Assembly (NCBI RefSeq): GCF_011764485.1
Contig: NZ_AP022848.1
Location: 3,810,001-3,874,000 of the forward strand
Source of the DNA: Bosea sp. ANAM02
GTDB lineage: Bacteria > Pseudomonadota > Alphaproteobacteria > Rhizobiales > Beijerinckiaceae
Length of the DNA: 64,000 nucleotides
Direction: 5' to 3'
Of this stretch, positions 51,510 through 60,334 are shown piece after piece (position 1 is the first letter of the stretch; each line of letters opens with the position of its first letter). The position numbers and the translations under genes were made by a program. The notes under the pieces were generated by a model. The model searched no databases, was not told the origin of the DNA, and saw only the letters and a list, made by a program, of their open reading frames with translations.

Positions 51510-52241
51510 ATGGCGACGATCCTCAAGACCGGTTCCCGCGGGCCAGAGGTCAAGAAGCTTCAGGAAGCCCTGAACGCGAAACTGAAGCCGATCCCGAAAC
51601 TGGTGCCGGACGGCCAGTTCGGCAACCTGACCCATAACGCCGTCCTCGCCTTCCAGCGCAAGAACTGGCTGGTCGAGGATGGGCAGGCCGGCCCCGCGAC
51701 GCAAAGCTGTCTCTACGATACCGAGGCTTTCGCGCCGATCCTCCACAAGGTGCCGTTCATCGCGCAGCCGACCAACACGACCTGCTGGGCGACATCGACG
51801 GCGATGATGAAGAAATCGACCGTGCCGATCGTCATAGCCAGGACGCCGCCGGACATGATCGCCTCCGATGGCGGGCTTCTGAACTCCTCCGAAAGCGACC
51901 AGGCGATCGTGACCGGCCAACGCTATGGCCGCATTCACGGCTTGCGTTGCAACGCGCCGCAATCCTGGTCCGTCGAGCAACTCAGACAGGCGGTATCGCG
52001 CGGTCCCCTGATGTTCGACATGCTCTGGCGCGTCGACGAGTATACGGCCGGGCGCGGCAGCCCCGGCCACATGATCGTCATCGTCGGCATGCGCGGCGAC
52101 GGCAATCCCGACGGCACCGGCACGACGCTGCGCATCCATGATCCCTGGCCGCCGAACCGCGGCAAGATCTATTCGAAGGGCTATTTCAAATGGTCCGTCG
52201 AGCTGCCGACGATGACCTACCGCGTCTTCGAACTGGCGTAG
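51510..52241 (+). CDS. Peptidoglycan-binding papain-like cysteine protease
   Basis: A 243-residue protein with two parts. Residues 5-65 form a PG_binding_1 domain (LKTGSRGPEVKKLQEALNAK, DGQFGNLTHNAVLAFQRKN). Residues 80-243 resemble a papain-like fold of the C39/C70 (AvrRpt2) kind with Cys92 in NTTCWATSTAMM, His187 in GHMIVIVGM and Asp211 in RIHDPWP as the likely triad. There is no signal peptide, so if it works on wall peptides it must leave the cell by a non-Sec route. Its last 25 bp overlap mutY on the other strand. Could be an effector or bacteriocin-like enzyme; unproven. Confidence 0.82.
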   Translation: MATILKTGSRGPEVKKLQEALNAKLKPIPKLVPDGQFGNLTHNAVLAFQRKNWLVEDGQAGPATQSCLYDTEAFAPILHKVPFIAQPTNTTCWATSTAMMKKSTVPIVIARTPPDMIASDGGLLNSSESDQAIVTGQRYGRIHGLRCNAPQSWSVEQLRQAVSRGPLMFDMLWRVDEYTAGRGSPGHMIVIVGMRGDGNPDGTGTTLRIHDPWPPNRGKIYSKGYFKWSVELPTMTYRVFELA

Positions 52242-53296
52242 AGCCCGGCGCGCTCGACGACCTTCAGCATCAGGCTCGGCAGCGGTTCGCCGGCGAGCTC
52301 CGCCAGCCTGGTGAAGCGCATGCCGGCCGGCGCCGGCGTGCTCTCCGGAACGCTGCCGGTGAACACCGTCAGCTCCAGCGGAAAATGCGTGAAGACATGG
52401 CGGACCGGCTCCGCGACCTGCGTCCAGCGCAGGGATAGCGGCGCATCCTGCGCGGCACCGTCGAGCTCGTAATCGGCGCGCCACTCGCTGGTCGGCACCT
52501 CTGCCATGCCGCCAAGCAGGCCTTTGGCCGGCCGCGTCCGCAGCAGGATCGCGCCGTCGGCCCGCGCCAGCACGAAGGCCGCGCCATAGCGCGTGGCACC
52601 GGCCTTCTTAGGGGCCTTGCGCGGAAAGTCCTCCTGCGTGCCGGCGATCCGCGCCCGGCATGGCTCGCGCCAGGGGCAGAGGCCGCAGGCCGGATTGCGC
52701 GGCGTGCAGATCGTGGCGCCGAGATCCATCAGGGCTTGCGCGAAATCGCCTGGCCGGGCCGGCGGCAGTAGCGCCAGCACCTTCGCGCGAATCAGGGGCC
52801 GGGCACCCGGCAATTCATCCTCGATGGCAAAGAGCCTGCTCATGACACGCTCGACATTGCCGTCCACCGCCGCGGCCGGCCTGTCGAAGGCGATCGCCGC
52901 GACCGCGCCGGCGGTATAGGCGCCGATGCCAGGCAGGGCGCGCAGGCCCTCCTCCGTGTCGGGAAAGCGGCCGCGATGGCTCTCCATCACCGCCTTGGCG
53001 CAGGCGTGAAGATTGCGGGCACGGGAATAGTAACCGAGCCCGGCCCAGGCCTGCATGACGTCCTCGGAGGGCGCCTCGGCCAGTGCCTTCACGGTCGGGA
53101 AACGGGCCATGAAGCGCTCGTAATAGGGCTTGACCGCCGCAACCGTGGTCTGCTGCAGCATGATCTCGGAGGCCCAGACGCGGTAGGGATCGGGCCGCTC
53201 GCCCGCCTTCGCGCGCCAGGGCAGCGCCCGGCGATGGCGGTCGTACCAGGCTAGAAGATCGGAAGCGCGGGCGTGAGGGGCGGTTTCCAGGCTCAT
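52217..53296 (-). CDS. mutY: A/G-specific adenine glycosylase MutY
   Basis: A 359-residue MutY that removes adenine opposite 8-oxoguanine. The helix-hairpin-helix glycosylase domain contains ASEIMLQQTTVAAVKPYY, the HhH LPGIGAYTAGAVAAIAFD (catalytic Asp region) and the iron-sulfur set CTPRNPACGLCPWREPC (C-x6-C-x2-C-x5-C). The C-terminal NUDIX-like domain (about 225-359) reads 8-oxoguanine. ATG at 53296 is chosen. It converges on the cysteine protease gene with a 25-bp overlap and is divergent from the thioredoxin gene. mutY next to DUF721, dsbA and smc is common in Rhizobiales. Confidence 0.95.
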   Translation of the reverse strand: MSLETAPHARASDLLAWYDRHRRALPWRAKAGERPDPYRVWASEIMLQQTTVAAVKPYYERFMARFPTVKALAEAPSEDVMQAWAGLGYYSRARNLHACAKAVMESHRGRFPDTEEGLRALPGIGAYTAGAVAAIAFDRPAAAVDGNVERVMSRLFAIEDELPGARPLIRAKVLALLPPARPGDFAQALMDLGATICTPRNPACGLCPWREPCRARIAGTQEDFPRKAPKKAGATRYGAAFVLARADGAILLRTRPAKGLLGGMAEVPTSEWRADYELDGAAQDAPLSLRWTQVAEPVRHVFTHFPLELTVFTGSVPESTPAPAGMRFTRLAELAGEPLPSLMLKVVERAGLYASSKTR

Positions 53297-53517
53297 CAGG
53301 GTCAAGCTACAGCCTTCAAGGACGTGATCCACGCCGGTTGATCGCTAACCGCGCACCGCAGGGCAGGCAACGCCCTCGCGCTTCGACAAAGCCCGGCGGC
53401 CAGGGCGAGGCGCGCCGCGTTCACGTCGCCGTGAGCGCGCTGGCGCCAGCGTAACCTCGCAGCGCTTCGCTGCGAAGTCGCAGCAGTATCCTACGAGCAC
53501 AAGGACAGGAACCGCAC

Positions 53518-53910
53518 ATGCTCTCGCGCCGCCATCTCCTCGCCGTCGCGGCTTTCGCCGGCCTCCTCTCGTCCGTTCCGGGCCGCGCAGCCGACAACAT
53601 TGCCTACACGGCCGCAGCCTTCGGCGAGGCGCAGAAGGCCGGAAAGCCGATCCTCGTCGAGATCCACGCCGACTGGTGCCCGACCTGCCGCGCCCAGGCA
53701 CCGATCATCTCCGATCTGCGCAAGAACCCGCGCTTCAAGGACCTCGTCGTGTTTCGCGTCGATTTCGACGGCCAGAAGGACGTCGTCAAGCAGTTCGGCG
53801 CGCGCATGCAGAGCACGCTGATCGTGTTCAAGGGCCCCCGCGAAGCCGGGCGTTCGGTCGGCGACACTAACGGAAAGACGATCGAGGCCTTGCTCGTCAA
53901 AGCTCTTTAA
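53518..53910 (+). CDS. Periplasmic thioredoxin-like protein
   Basis: A 130-residue exported thioredoxin-fold protein. A signal peptide (LLAVAAFAGLLSSVPGRA) precedes the active site ADWCPTCRAQ (Cys54, Cys57), and the cis-proline region MQSTLIVFKG is present. It is probably kept reduced by the CcdA-like protein encoded 9 bp downstream, and would reduce periplasmic disulfides. Ribosome binding site ACAGGA is near the ATG at 53518. The pair appears inserted between mutY and the DUF721 gene. Confidence 0.9.
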   Translation: MLSRRHLLAVAAFAGLLSSVPGRAADNIAYTAAAFGEAQKAGKPILVEIHADWCPTCRAQAPIISDLRKNPRFKDLVVFRVDFDGQKDVVKQFGARMQSTLIVFKGPREAGRSVGDTNGKTIEALLVKAL

Positions 53911-53919
53911 GGACGTCAG

Positions 53920-54642
53920 ATGGTTCTCGGCAGCCTGGGCCTCGCCTTTTTGGCCGGCCTTCTTTCGATACTGTCCCCCTGCGTGTTGCCGCTCCTGCCG
54001 ATCGTGCTGGGCAGCGCGGCGGCCGAGCATCGCCTCGCGCCGCTGGCGCTTGCTGCCGGCGTGGCCCTGTCCTTCGTCGCCGTCGGTCTCTTCGTCGCGA
54101 CGATCGGCTATGGGCTCGGTCTCGACGCCGATGTCTTCCGGACCGCCGCAGCCATCCTGATGATCGCGGTCGGCGGCGTTCTCGCCATTCCGCCGCTTCA
54201 AGTTCGCCTCGCCGCAGCCGGCGGCCCGGTCAGCGACTGGGCCGAACGCAATCTGTCCGGTTTCTCCACGCAGGGCATATCCGGGCAGTTCGGCGTCGGC
54301 CTGCTGCTCGGAGCCGTCTGGGCGCCCTGCGTCGGCCCGACGCTGGGAGCGGCGTCCGTGCTGGCCGCGCAAGGCGAGAACCTCGGTCAGGTCGCCGGGA
54401 TCATGACGACCTTTGGCCTCGGCGCAGCCATCCCCCTGATGGCGCTCGGCCTGATGTCGCGCCAGGCGATGCTGCGCTGGCGGCAGCAGATGCTCCAGGG
54501 CGGCAAGACGGCGAAGATTCTGCTGGGGATCGTGCTCGTCGTCGTCGGCCTCCTGATCGTCAGCGGCTACGACAAGGCGATCGAGGCCGAACTGGTCAGT
54601 CGCTCGCCGGCCTGGCTGGTCGATCTGACCACGCGCTTCTGA
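53920..54642 (+). CDS. CcdA-like cytochrome c biogenesis/disulfide-reductant transporter
   Basis: A 240-residue polytopic membrane protein of the CcdA/DsbD-transmembrane type. It has about six helices and the two functional cysteines: Cys21 in SILSPCVLPLLP and Cys137 in GAVWAPCVGPTLGAA, which carry electrons from cytosolic thioredoxin to the periplasm. Together with the upstream thioredoxin (9 bp away) it forms a minimal reductant pathway, useful for cytochrome c maturation or sulfenic-acid repair. Specific targets are unknown. Confidence 0.92.
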   Translation: MVLGSLGLAFLAGLLSILSPCVLPLLPIVLGSAAAEHRLAPLALAAGVALSFVAVGLFVATIGYGLGLDADVFRTAAAILMIAVGGVLAIPPLQVRLAAAGGPVSDWAERNLSGFSTQGISGQFGVGLLLGAVWAPCVGPTLGAASVLAAQGENLGQVAGIMTTFGLGAAIPLMALGLMSRQAMLRWRQQMLQGGKTAKILLGIVLVVVGLLIVSGYDKAIEAELVSRSPAWLVDLTTRF

Positions 54643-54705
54643 GATATGGCTCGCCCCCGTGCGGAAGCTCTTGCGAGCCGGCGGCCGGCGGCCCAGTAAT
54701 AGCGG

Positions 54706-55203
54706 ATGTCCGCCAAACCGCTCGCAGAGCTGATCGACGACTGCATCGCGCCCGCGCTGGCCGCACAGGGGTTCGCGGGGCGCGCCATCGTCTCGCTCTG
54801 GCCTGAGATCGTCGGCGAGCGGCTGGCGGCGCGCTCGCGCCCGCTCAAGATCGACTGGCCGCGGCGGCGGCCGGCGCCGGGCGAGGTGTCAGAGCCGGCG
54901 ACGATGGTGGTGCGGGTCGAGAGCGCCTTCGCTCTGGAAATGCAGCATCTCGGGCCGCTCCTGGTCGAGCGCGTGAACACGCATCTCGGCTGGCGCGCGG
55001 TCGGCAAGCTCGTGCTGAAGCAGGGGCCGGTTGCGGCGCCCGTCATGGCCAAGCCGGCACCGAAGCTGGACAGTGAGACGGCGGCACGCGTCGAGGCGCA
55101 GGTTTCGAACGTCGCAGACGAAGGCCTGCGCGAAGCCTTGGCGAAGCTCGGCCGGGCGGTGGCGCTGCGCGCAAAGACGCAAGGCGATGACACGGCTTCG
55201 TGA
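54706..55203 (+). CDS. DUF721 (DciA-like) protein
   Basis: A 165-residue DUF721 protein. In many bacteria this family, DciA, loads the DnaB replicative helicase. The N-terminal domain shows the typical LAELIDDCIAPALAAQGFAG and IVSLWPEIVGERLAARSRPL (W-P-x-I-V-G is the family mark) and VRVESAFALEMQHLGPLLVE. The C-terminal portion (about 120-165) is charged. It precedes dsbA on the same strand, the usual rhizobial order. Role inferred from family. Confidence 0.88.
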   Translation: MSAKPLAELIDDCIAPALAAQGFAGRAIVSLWPEIVGERLAARSRPLKIDWPRRRPAPGEVSEPATMVVRVESAFALEMQHLGPLLVERVNTHLGWRAVGKLVLKQGPVAAPVMAKPAPKLDSETAARVEAQVSNVADEGLREALAKLGRAVALRAKTQGDDTAS

Positions 55204-55295
55204 GCGGCCCGGCGCGCGGCATGATGCGCTCTTGCCACAATCGCGATCACCTCTATAGCTCCACCCGATTTCGACCTTTCCGAGGATCACCTACG

Positions 55296-55916
55296 ATGAC
55301 GAACAGGCGACAGCTCCTGACCGGCGCAGCCGGCATCGCCGCTGCCGCGCTCGCCGGCGGCACCGCCGCGCGGGCCCAGACCAAGCTGCCCGATGCGGGC
55401 CCGCTGGGCGACGTCTGGCTCGGCCCGGCCGACGCCAAGGTCACCATCGTCGAGTATGCCTCGATGACCTGCTCGCATTGCGCGAGCTTCCACGCCACGA
55501 CCTGGCCCGAGCTGAAGAAGAAATATATCGACACCGGCAAGGTGCGCTTCGTGCTGCGCGAGTTCCCGCTGGATCCGCTGGCCACGGCTGGCTTCATGCT
55601 GGCCCGCTGCAACGGCAACGACAAATTCTATCCGATGACGGACCTGCTGTTCGCGCAGCAGCGCAACTGGGCCTTCACCGACAAGCCGGTCGATGCCCTT
55701 TCGTCGCTGGTGAAACAGGCCGGTTTCACACAGGAATCCTTCGAGGCCTGCTTGAAGCGCCAGGATATCTATGACGCCGTCACGGTGGTGAAGGATGGCG
55801 GGGCCAAAGCCGGCGTGGATTCGACGCCGACCTTTTTCATCAATGGGCAGAAGCGTTCAGGTGCGCTCTCGATCGCGGAGTTCGACAAGATCCTGGAGCC
55901 GCTCCTCGGCCAGTGA
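55296..55916 (+). CDS. DsbA family thiol:disulfide interchange protein
   Basis: A 206-residue exported DsbA-like protein. TNRRQLLTGAAGIAAAALAG has a twin-arginine-like NRRQLL and a hydrophobic stretch, so Tat export is possible. The active site is MTCSHCASF (Cys59, Cys62) and the cis-Pro loop is DSTPTFFING. The family oxidises or isomerises cysteine pairs in the periplasm. The ATG at 55296 follows GAGGA; the longer frame upstream overlaps the DUF721 gene. It lies between DUF721 and smc as in many Rhizobiales. Confidence 0.92.
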   Translation: MTNRRQLLTGAAGIAAAALAGGTAARAQTKLPDAGPLGDVWLGPADAKVTIVEYASMTCSHCASFHATTWPELKKKYIDTGKVRFVLREFPLDPLATAGFMLARCNGNDKFYPMTDLLFAQQRNWAFTDKPVDALSSLVKQAGFTQESFEACLKRQDIYDAVTVVKDGGAKAGVDSTPTFFINGQKRSGALSIAEFDKILEPLLGQ

Positions 55917-55944
55917 GGGGAGCGCTCTGAGCGCTTTTATCTCC

Positions 55945-56052
55945 GCCCTCATGCTGAGGAGCAGCCGTTTCGGCTGCATCTCGAGGGATGCTCCAGCGCG
56001 CGCCGGAACCATCCTTCGAGACGCCGCTGCGCAGCTCCTCAGGATGAGGGCT
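55945..56052. repeat. Palindromic intergenic repeat, family C copy 3
   Basis: The third family-C copy: CCCTCATGCTGAGGAGC and GCTCCTCAGGATGAGGG at the ends, with CATCTCGAGGGATGC and CATCCTTCGAGACGCC inside. It lies between dsbA and smc. Confidence 0.88.
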
Positions 56053-56081
56053 GAGTATTTTCAAACCGGTAGAGCGCGCCC

Positions 56082-59000
56082 ATGCATCTGACGCGCCTCA
56101 AGCTCGCCGGATTCAAGACCTTCGTCGAGCCGACGGAATTCCCGATCGAGCCGGGCCTGACCGGCGTCGTCGGACCCAATGGCTGCGGCAAGTCCAACCT
56201 CGTCGAAGCCCTGCGCTGGGTGATGGGCGAAAGCTCGTTCAAGAACATGCGCGGCTCGGGGATGGACGACGTCATCTTCGGCGGCTCCAACGAGCGCCCG
56301 GCCCGCAACATGGCCGAGGTCTCGCTCACCCTCGACAACAGCGACCGCAAGGCGCCGGCCGCCTTCAACGAAACCGATGTGCTGGAGGTCACGCGCCGGA
56401 TCGAGCGCGAGGAAGGCTCGACCTACCGCATCAACGGCAAGGAGGTGCGGGCCAAGGACGTACAACTCCTCTTCGCCGATGCCGCAACCGGGGCGCGCTC
56501 GCCCGCGCTCGTCCGGCAGGGGCAGATCAGCGAGATCATCTCGGCCAAGCCGCAATCGCGCCGCCGCATCCTCGAGGACGCCGCCGGCATCGCCGGCCTG
56601 CACAGCCGCCGCCACGAGGCGGAATTGCGCCTGCGCGGAGCCGAGGACAACCTGACCCGGCTCGAAGACGTGCTCGGCGAGATCGACGGGCAGATCGACG
56701 CCCTGCAGCGGCAAGCCCGGCAGGCCGGGCGCTATCGCAGCCTTGCCGCCGATATCCGCCGCGCCGAGGCGATTCTCGCCGTCATCGCCCTGCACGACGC
56801 CCGTGCCCAGGAGGCGCAGGCGGCGCATGTGCTGGAAGAAGCCGTCCGCGGCGTCGCCGATCAGACCGGACTCCAGGCCGAGGCAGCTAAAAGGCAGGCC
56901 ATCGCCGCCCATGAATTGCCGGCGCTGCGCGAGGGCGAAGCGACCGCCGCCGCCGCGCTCGTTCGATTGAAGCGCGGGCTGGACGAGCTCGAAGCCGAGA
57001 ACAGGCGGGCTCGCCAGCGCGCCGAGGAACTCGGCAAGCGCCTCGCCGAATTGCAGGCCGATCTGTCGCGGCAGGAGACGATCGGTCGCGACGCCGCCGA
57101 AAGCCTCGACCGGCTGGCGGCAGAAGACGAAGTGCTCGCTAGGGAAGGCGATGGCGCCGGGGCAGGTGCGGAAGCTGCGACATCGGCGCAGCAGGAGGCG
57201 GAAGCGGCCCTCGCCGCGGCCGAAGCCGGGCAGGCCACCGCCCAAGCCGCGCTTGCCGACCTCGCCGCACGGCGCGCCGCCCTGGCGCGTTCGCTGCGCG
57301 AGGCGCGCGACCGGCAGGACCGCGCCGGGGCCGAGCGCGACAAGCTGAGCCGCGAACTCGAAGCGCTCGACGCCTCCGATGCGAAGACGTTGCTCGATCG
57401 TCTGCGGGAGGTGCTAGCCGCGGCGGAGAAAGCGCTGAAGAAGGCCGATGCCGACGTCGTCATGGCGCGCAATGCCGTTTCCTCGGCGCGCGAGCGGGAA
57501 GCCGGGCAGCGCGGCCCTCTCGCCGAAGCCGAGCGCCGGGCGCAGCGCCTCGACACCGAGATCGGCACGTTGCGCAAGCTGCTCGCTCCGGCCGCGGGCG
57601 ATCGCTGGCCGGTAGTGCTCGAAGCCGTCAGCGTCGCCAAGGGCTATGAGGTCGCGCTCGGCGCCGCGCTCGGCGACGATCTCGACGCATCGACCGAGGC
57701 GAGCGCTCCCGCCCATTGGGACGATACCGGCGAGGGGCAGGACGACCCCGCCCTGCCCGCGGGCGCAGAGCCGCTGCTTGCCCGTGTCCAGGCGCCGGCA
57801 GCGCTCCGGCGGCGGCTGGCGCAGATCGGCGTCGTCACGCGCAAAGAGGGCGAGATTCTGCGGCGCAACTTGAAGCAGGGCCAGATCCTGGTGTCGCAGG
57901 CGGGCGACCTCTGGCGCTGGGACGGCTTCACCAGCGCAGCCGACGCCCCTTCGCCCGCGGCGCGGCGGCTCTCCGAGAAGAATCGCCTCGCCGATCTCGA
58001 ACGCGAGGCGAGGGCGGCTCGCGAAGCTGCCGACGATGCGCGCCGGGCCCTGGAGACCGCGAGCGCCGAGGCGGGACAGGCGGCGCAGGCCGAGAGCAGC
58101 GCGATAGAGGCCGCGAAGCAGGCGCGCCGCGGCGTCGATCAGGCCCGCGAGCAGCTGACCGTTGCCGAGCGCAAGGCGGCCGAGACGCTGGTCAAGCGCT
58201 CGACGCTGGCGGAAGCGATCAAACGTCTGGGTCAGGCGGTATCGGAGGCCGCGCAGCAGGTTACGGCGCAGGAGACCGGGCTTTCCGCCCTGCCCGCCTC
58301 CGCCGAACTGGAAAACACCCTGCTCAAGGCCCGCGTGGCGCTGGGCGAGGCTCGCGCCGCCGCCTCCGATGCGCGGGCCCGCGTCCAGACCCTGGCACGG
58401 GAGGCCGATCTGCGCGCCCGCCGCCGCGAGGCGATCGCAGCCGATATCAGGGCCTGGAAGCAGCGCACGGCCGCCAGCCTCCAGAGCGCCGAGGAGACGC
58501 GGCGCCGAATCGACGCCGCCAGCGCGGAGCAGCAGACGCTTCTCGAAGCGCCCGACACCTTCCTCGCCGAGCGTCGGCGGCTCGTCGCCGAGATCGAGCA
58601 GGCGGAAGGCGCACGCCGAGGCGCCGCCGACAGGCTGGCTTCCGGCGAGACCGCGCTGGCGGACGCCGACCGGCAGGCGCGCATCGCGCTCGAAGGCTTG
58701 TCCGGCGCCCGTGAGCGCCGCGCCTCGGCCGAAGCGCGACTGGAGGCCGCCCGCCAGCGCCTCAACGATATCATCCGTCAGATCGAGGACGGGCTCGATA
58801 CCGGGCTCGACGGCCTGCAGGCCATCGCCGGGATCAAAGCCGGAGATTCCCTGCCGGAACCGGAAGCCATCGAACGCAGGCTCGCCAATCTCAAGAGCGA
58901 ACGCGAGCGGCTCGGCGCGGTCAACCTGCGCGCCGAGGACGAGTTGACCGAGGTGAAGGCCAAGCGCGAGGGGCTTTCGGGCGAGCGTGACGACCTCACC

Positions 59001-59537
59001 GAGGCGATCCGCCGCCTGCGGCAGGCGATCGGCGCGCTCAACCGCGAAGGGCGCGAGCGGCTGATTGCCGCCTTCGACGTCGTCAATGGCCATTTCCAGC
59101 GCTTGTTCGGCGTGCTCTTCGGCGGCGGCGAGGCGGAGCTCAGGCTGGTGGATTCGGAAGATCCGCTCGATGCGGGGCTGGAGATCTTCGCGCGCCCGCC
59201 CGGCAAGAAGCCGCAGGTGATGACGCTGCTCTCCGGCGGCGAGCAGGCATTGACCGCGACCGCGCTGATCTTCGCGGTGTTCCTGACCAATCCCTCGTCG
59301 ATCTGCGTGCTCGACGAGGTCGATGCCCCGCTCGATGATGCCAATGTCGAGCGCTATTGCGACCTGCTCGTCGACATGGCGCGCAATACCGAGACCCGCT
59401 TCATCCTGATCACGCATAATCCGATCACCATGGCGCGGATGGAGCGGCTCTTCGGCGTGACCATGGCCGAGCGCGGGGTCAGCCAGATGGTCTCGGTCGA
59501 CCTGGCGACGGCCGAGCGCATCCGCGAAGCGGGGTAA
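56082..59537 (+). CDS. smc: Chromosome segregation protein SMC
   Basis: A 1151-residue SMC ATPase, which with ScpA and ScpB organises and helps segregate the chromosome. Walker A is GPNGCGKSN (31-39). Two long coiled coils, rich in Ala/Arg/Glu, flank a hinge region near residues 500-620 (VLEAVSVAKGYEVALGAALG). The C-terminal head has the ABC signature LLSGGEQALTA (about 1049) and Walker B ICVLDEVDAPLDDAN (from 1074). Length is normal for an alphaproteobacterial SMC. Start at ATG 56082. It is the last gene of the mutY-DUF721-dsbA-smc region. Confidence 0.97.
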   Translation: MHLTRLKLAGFKTFVEPTEFPIEPGLTGVVGPNGCGKSNLVEALRWVMGESSFKNMRGSGMDDVIFGGSNERPARNMAEVSLTLDNSDRKAPAAFNETDVLEVTRRIEREEGSTYRINGKEVRAKDVQLLFADAATGARSPALVRQGQISEIISAKPQSRRRILEDAAGIAGLHSRRHEAELRLRGAEDNLTRLEDVLGEIDGQIDALQRQARQAGRYRSLAADIRRAEAILAVIALHDARAQEAQAAHVLEEAVRGVADQTGLQAEAAKRQAIAAHELPALREGEATAAAALVRLKRGLDELEAENRRARQRAEELGKRLAELQADLSRQETIGRDAAESLDRLAAEDEVLAREGDGAGAGAEAATSAQQEAEAALAAAEAGQATAQAALADLAARRAALARSLREARDRQDRAGAERDKLSRELEALDASDAKTLLDRLREVLAAAEKALKKADADVVMARNAVSSAREREAGQRGPLAEAERRAQRLDTEIGTLRKLLAPAAGDRWPVVLEAVSVAKGYEVALGAALGDDLDASTEASAPAHWDDTGEGQDDPALPAGAEPLLARVQAPAALRRRLAQIGVVTRKEGEILRRNLKQGQILVSQAGDLWRWDGFTSAADAPSPAARRLSEKNRLADLEREARAAREAADDARRALETASAEAGQAAQAESSAIEAAKQARRGVDQAREQLTVAERKAAETLVKRSTLAEAIKRLGQAVSEAAQQVTAQETGLSALPASAELENTLLKARVALGEARAAASDARARVQTLAREADLRARRREAIAADIRAWKQRTAASLQSAEETRRRIDAASAEQQTLLEAPDTFLAERRRLVAEIEQAEGARRGAADRLASGETALADADRQARIALEGLSGARERRASAEARLEAARQRLNDIIRQIEDGLDTGLDGLQAIAGIKAGDSLPEPEAIERRLANLKSERERLGAVNLRAEDELTEVKAKREGLSGERDDLTEAIRRLRQAIGALNREGRERLIAAFDVVNGHFQRLFGVLFGGGEAELRLVDSEDPLDAGLEIFARPPGKKPQVMTLLSGGEQALTATALIFAVFLTNPSSICVLDEVDAPLDDANVERYCDLLVDMARNTETRFILITHNPITMARMERLFGVTMAERGVSQMVSVDLATAERIREAG

Positions 59538-59551
59538 CCAGCGGGGCGCGC

Positions 59552-59644
59552 CGTCATGCTCGCCCTTATGGCGAGCATCCACGTCTTGAACACCGCATGG
59601 CCCGAGAGAAGACGTGGATGGTCGGGACAAGCCCGACCATGACG
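59552..59644. repeat. Palindromic intergenic repeat, family A copy 4
   Basis: A 93-bp copy nearly identical to copy 1: CGTCATGCTCGCCC, GCGAGCATCCACGTCTTGAA, GAAGACGTGGATGGTCGGGA and CCGACCATGACG in order. It is the left part of the 404-bp gene-free gap between smc and atpI; the right part is the atp promoter region. Confidence 0.88.
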
Positions 59645-59812
59645 ACATACCCTGTTCATGCGCTCCGGCCCCGGCGCCAAGCGCGAAAAGCGTGGGCGAA
59701 ACGACATTCGACCGCTGAAAAAATGCCACATTCGGTCCCGCAATGCGGCAAGATTGTCGCACTTTGCCAGAATTTATAGATATTCCAATGCGTTAGACAT
59801 TATCCACCTGCC

Positions 59813-59841
59813 TTGACAGCGCGGGGGGCTGCCAATAAAGG
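59813..59841 (+). promoter_or_regulatory. Candidate sigma-70 promoter of the atp Fo operon
   Basis: TTGACA at 59813-59818 is a perfect -35 element; 17 bp later TAAAGG (59836-59841) is a weak -10. It lies about 100 bp before the atpI ATG. AAAGGAGG overlaps the -10 but has no fitting start codon behind it. Confidence 0.45.
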
Positions 59842-59941
59842 AGGCCGTGCTGACGACGGCTCGATGCGCGGGTTTGGTCGTGGTTATAGTGGTTTTTCGC
59901 CGGATCGCGGCGTAAACGCGATCGAGACGGAGACCAAGACC

Positions 59942-60292
59942 ATGTCCGAACCCGACCCCAACGCCTCAGACTCGGAGTTGCGCGCAAGACTGGGTTCCCT
60001 GAAGTCCGCGATCCAGCGGGCGGAAGAGAACGAAAAGCCGGGCGCGAGCCCGGCTGGAGAGGACAAGGCGCTTGCGGGCGCGATGTCCTCAGGCTTTCGC
60101 GCCGCGACGGATCTTGCAGGCGGTGTCATCGCGGGTGCCCTGATCGGGTATCTCGGCGACCGGTGGCTGGGAACGTCCCCGTTCCTGCTGATCGCCTTCC
60201 TGGTGATCGGAACCATCGCGGGCTTCAGGGCTGTCTATCGGCTCGGTTCGCGCCCGACCTCCGGGTCGAAGGGCGGCCCGAAAGCAAATTGA
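59942..60292 (+). CDS. atpI: ATP synthase subunit AtpI
   Basis: A 116-residue AtpI-like protein that helps assemble the c-ring of F-type ATP synthase. The first half is hydrophilic (SELRARLGSLKSAIQRAEEN); then two membrane helices follow, ATDLAGGVIAGALIGYLGDR and FLLIAFLVIGTIAGFRAVYR, the standard AtpI hairpin. The ATG at 59942 (MSEPDPN) fits relatives; an in-frame ATG at 59864 would add 26 residues. It is the first gene of atpI-B-E-F'-F. Confidence 0.92.
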   Translation: MSEPDPNASDSELRARLGSLKSAIQRAEENEKPGASPAGEDKALAGAMSSGFRAATDLAGGVIAGALIGYLGDRWLGTSPFLLIAFLVIGTIAGFRAVYRLGSRPTSGSKGGPKAN

Positions 60293-60334
60293 TCGAAAGG
60301 CGGCCGTCCGGGCCGCGCGACGAGGAACGAGACC

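Noticed and set aside
57414..59762. A 782-codon minus-strand open frame opposite smc
   Set aside because: The translation is low-complexity and overlaps the SMC coiled coil and head; a codon-bias shadow.
59847..59915. A 22-codon frame from GTG at 59847 after AAAGGAGG in the atp leader
   Set aside because: The spacing between AAAGGAGG and GTG is only 2 nt and the peptide has no clear feature; it is more likely part of the leader.
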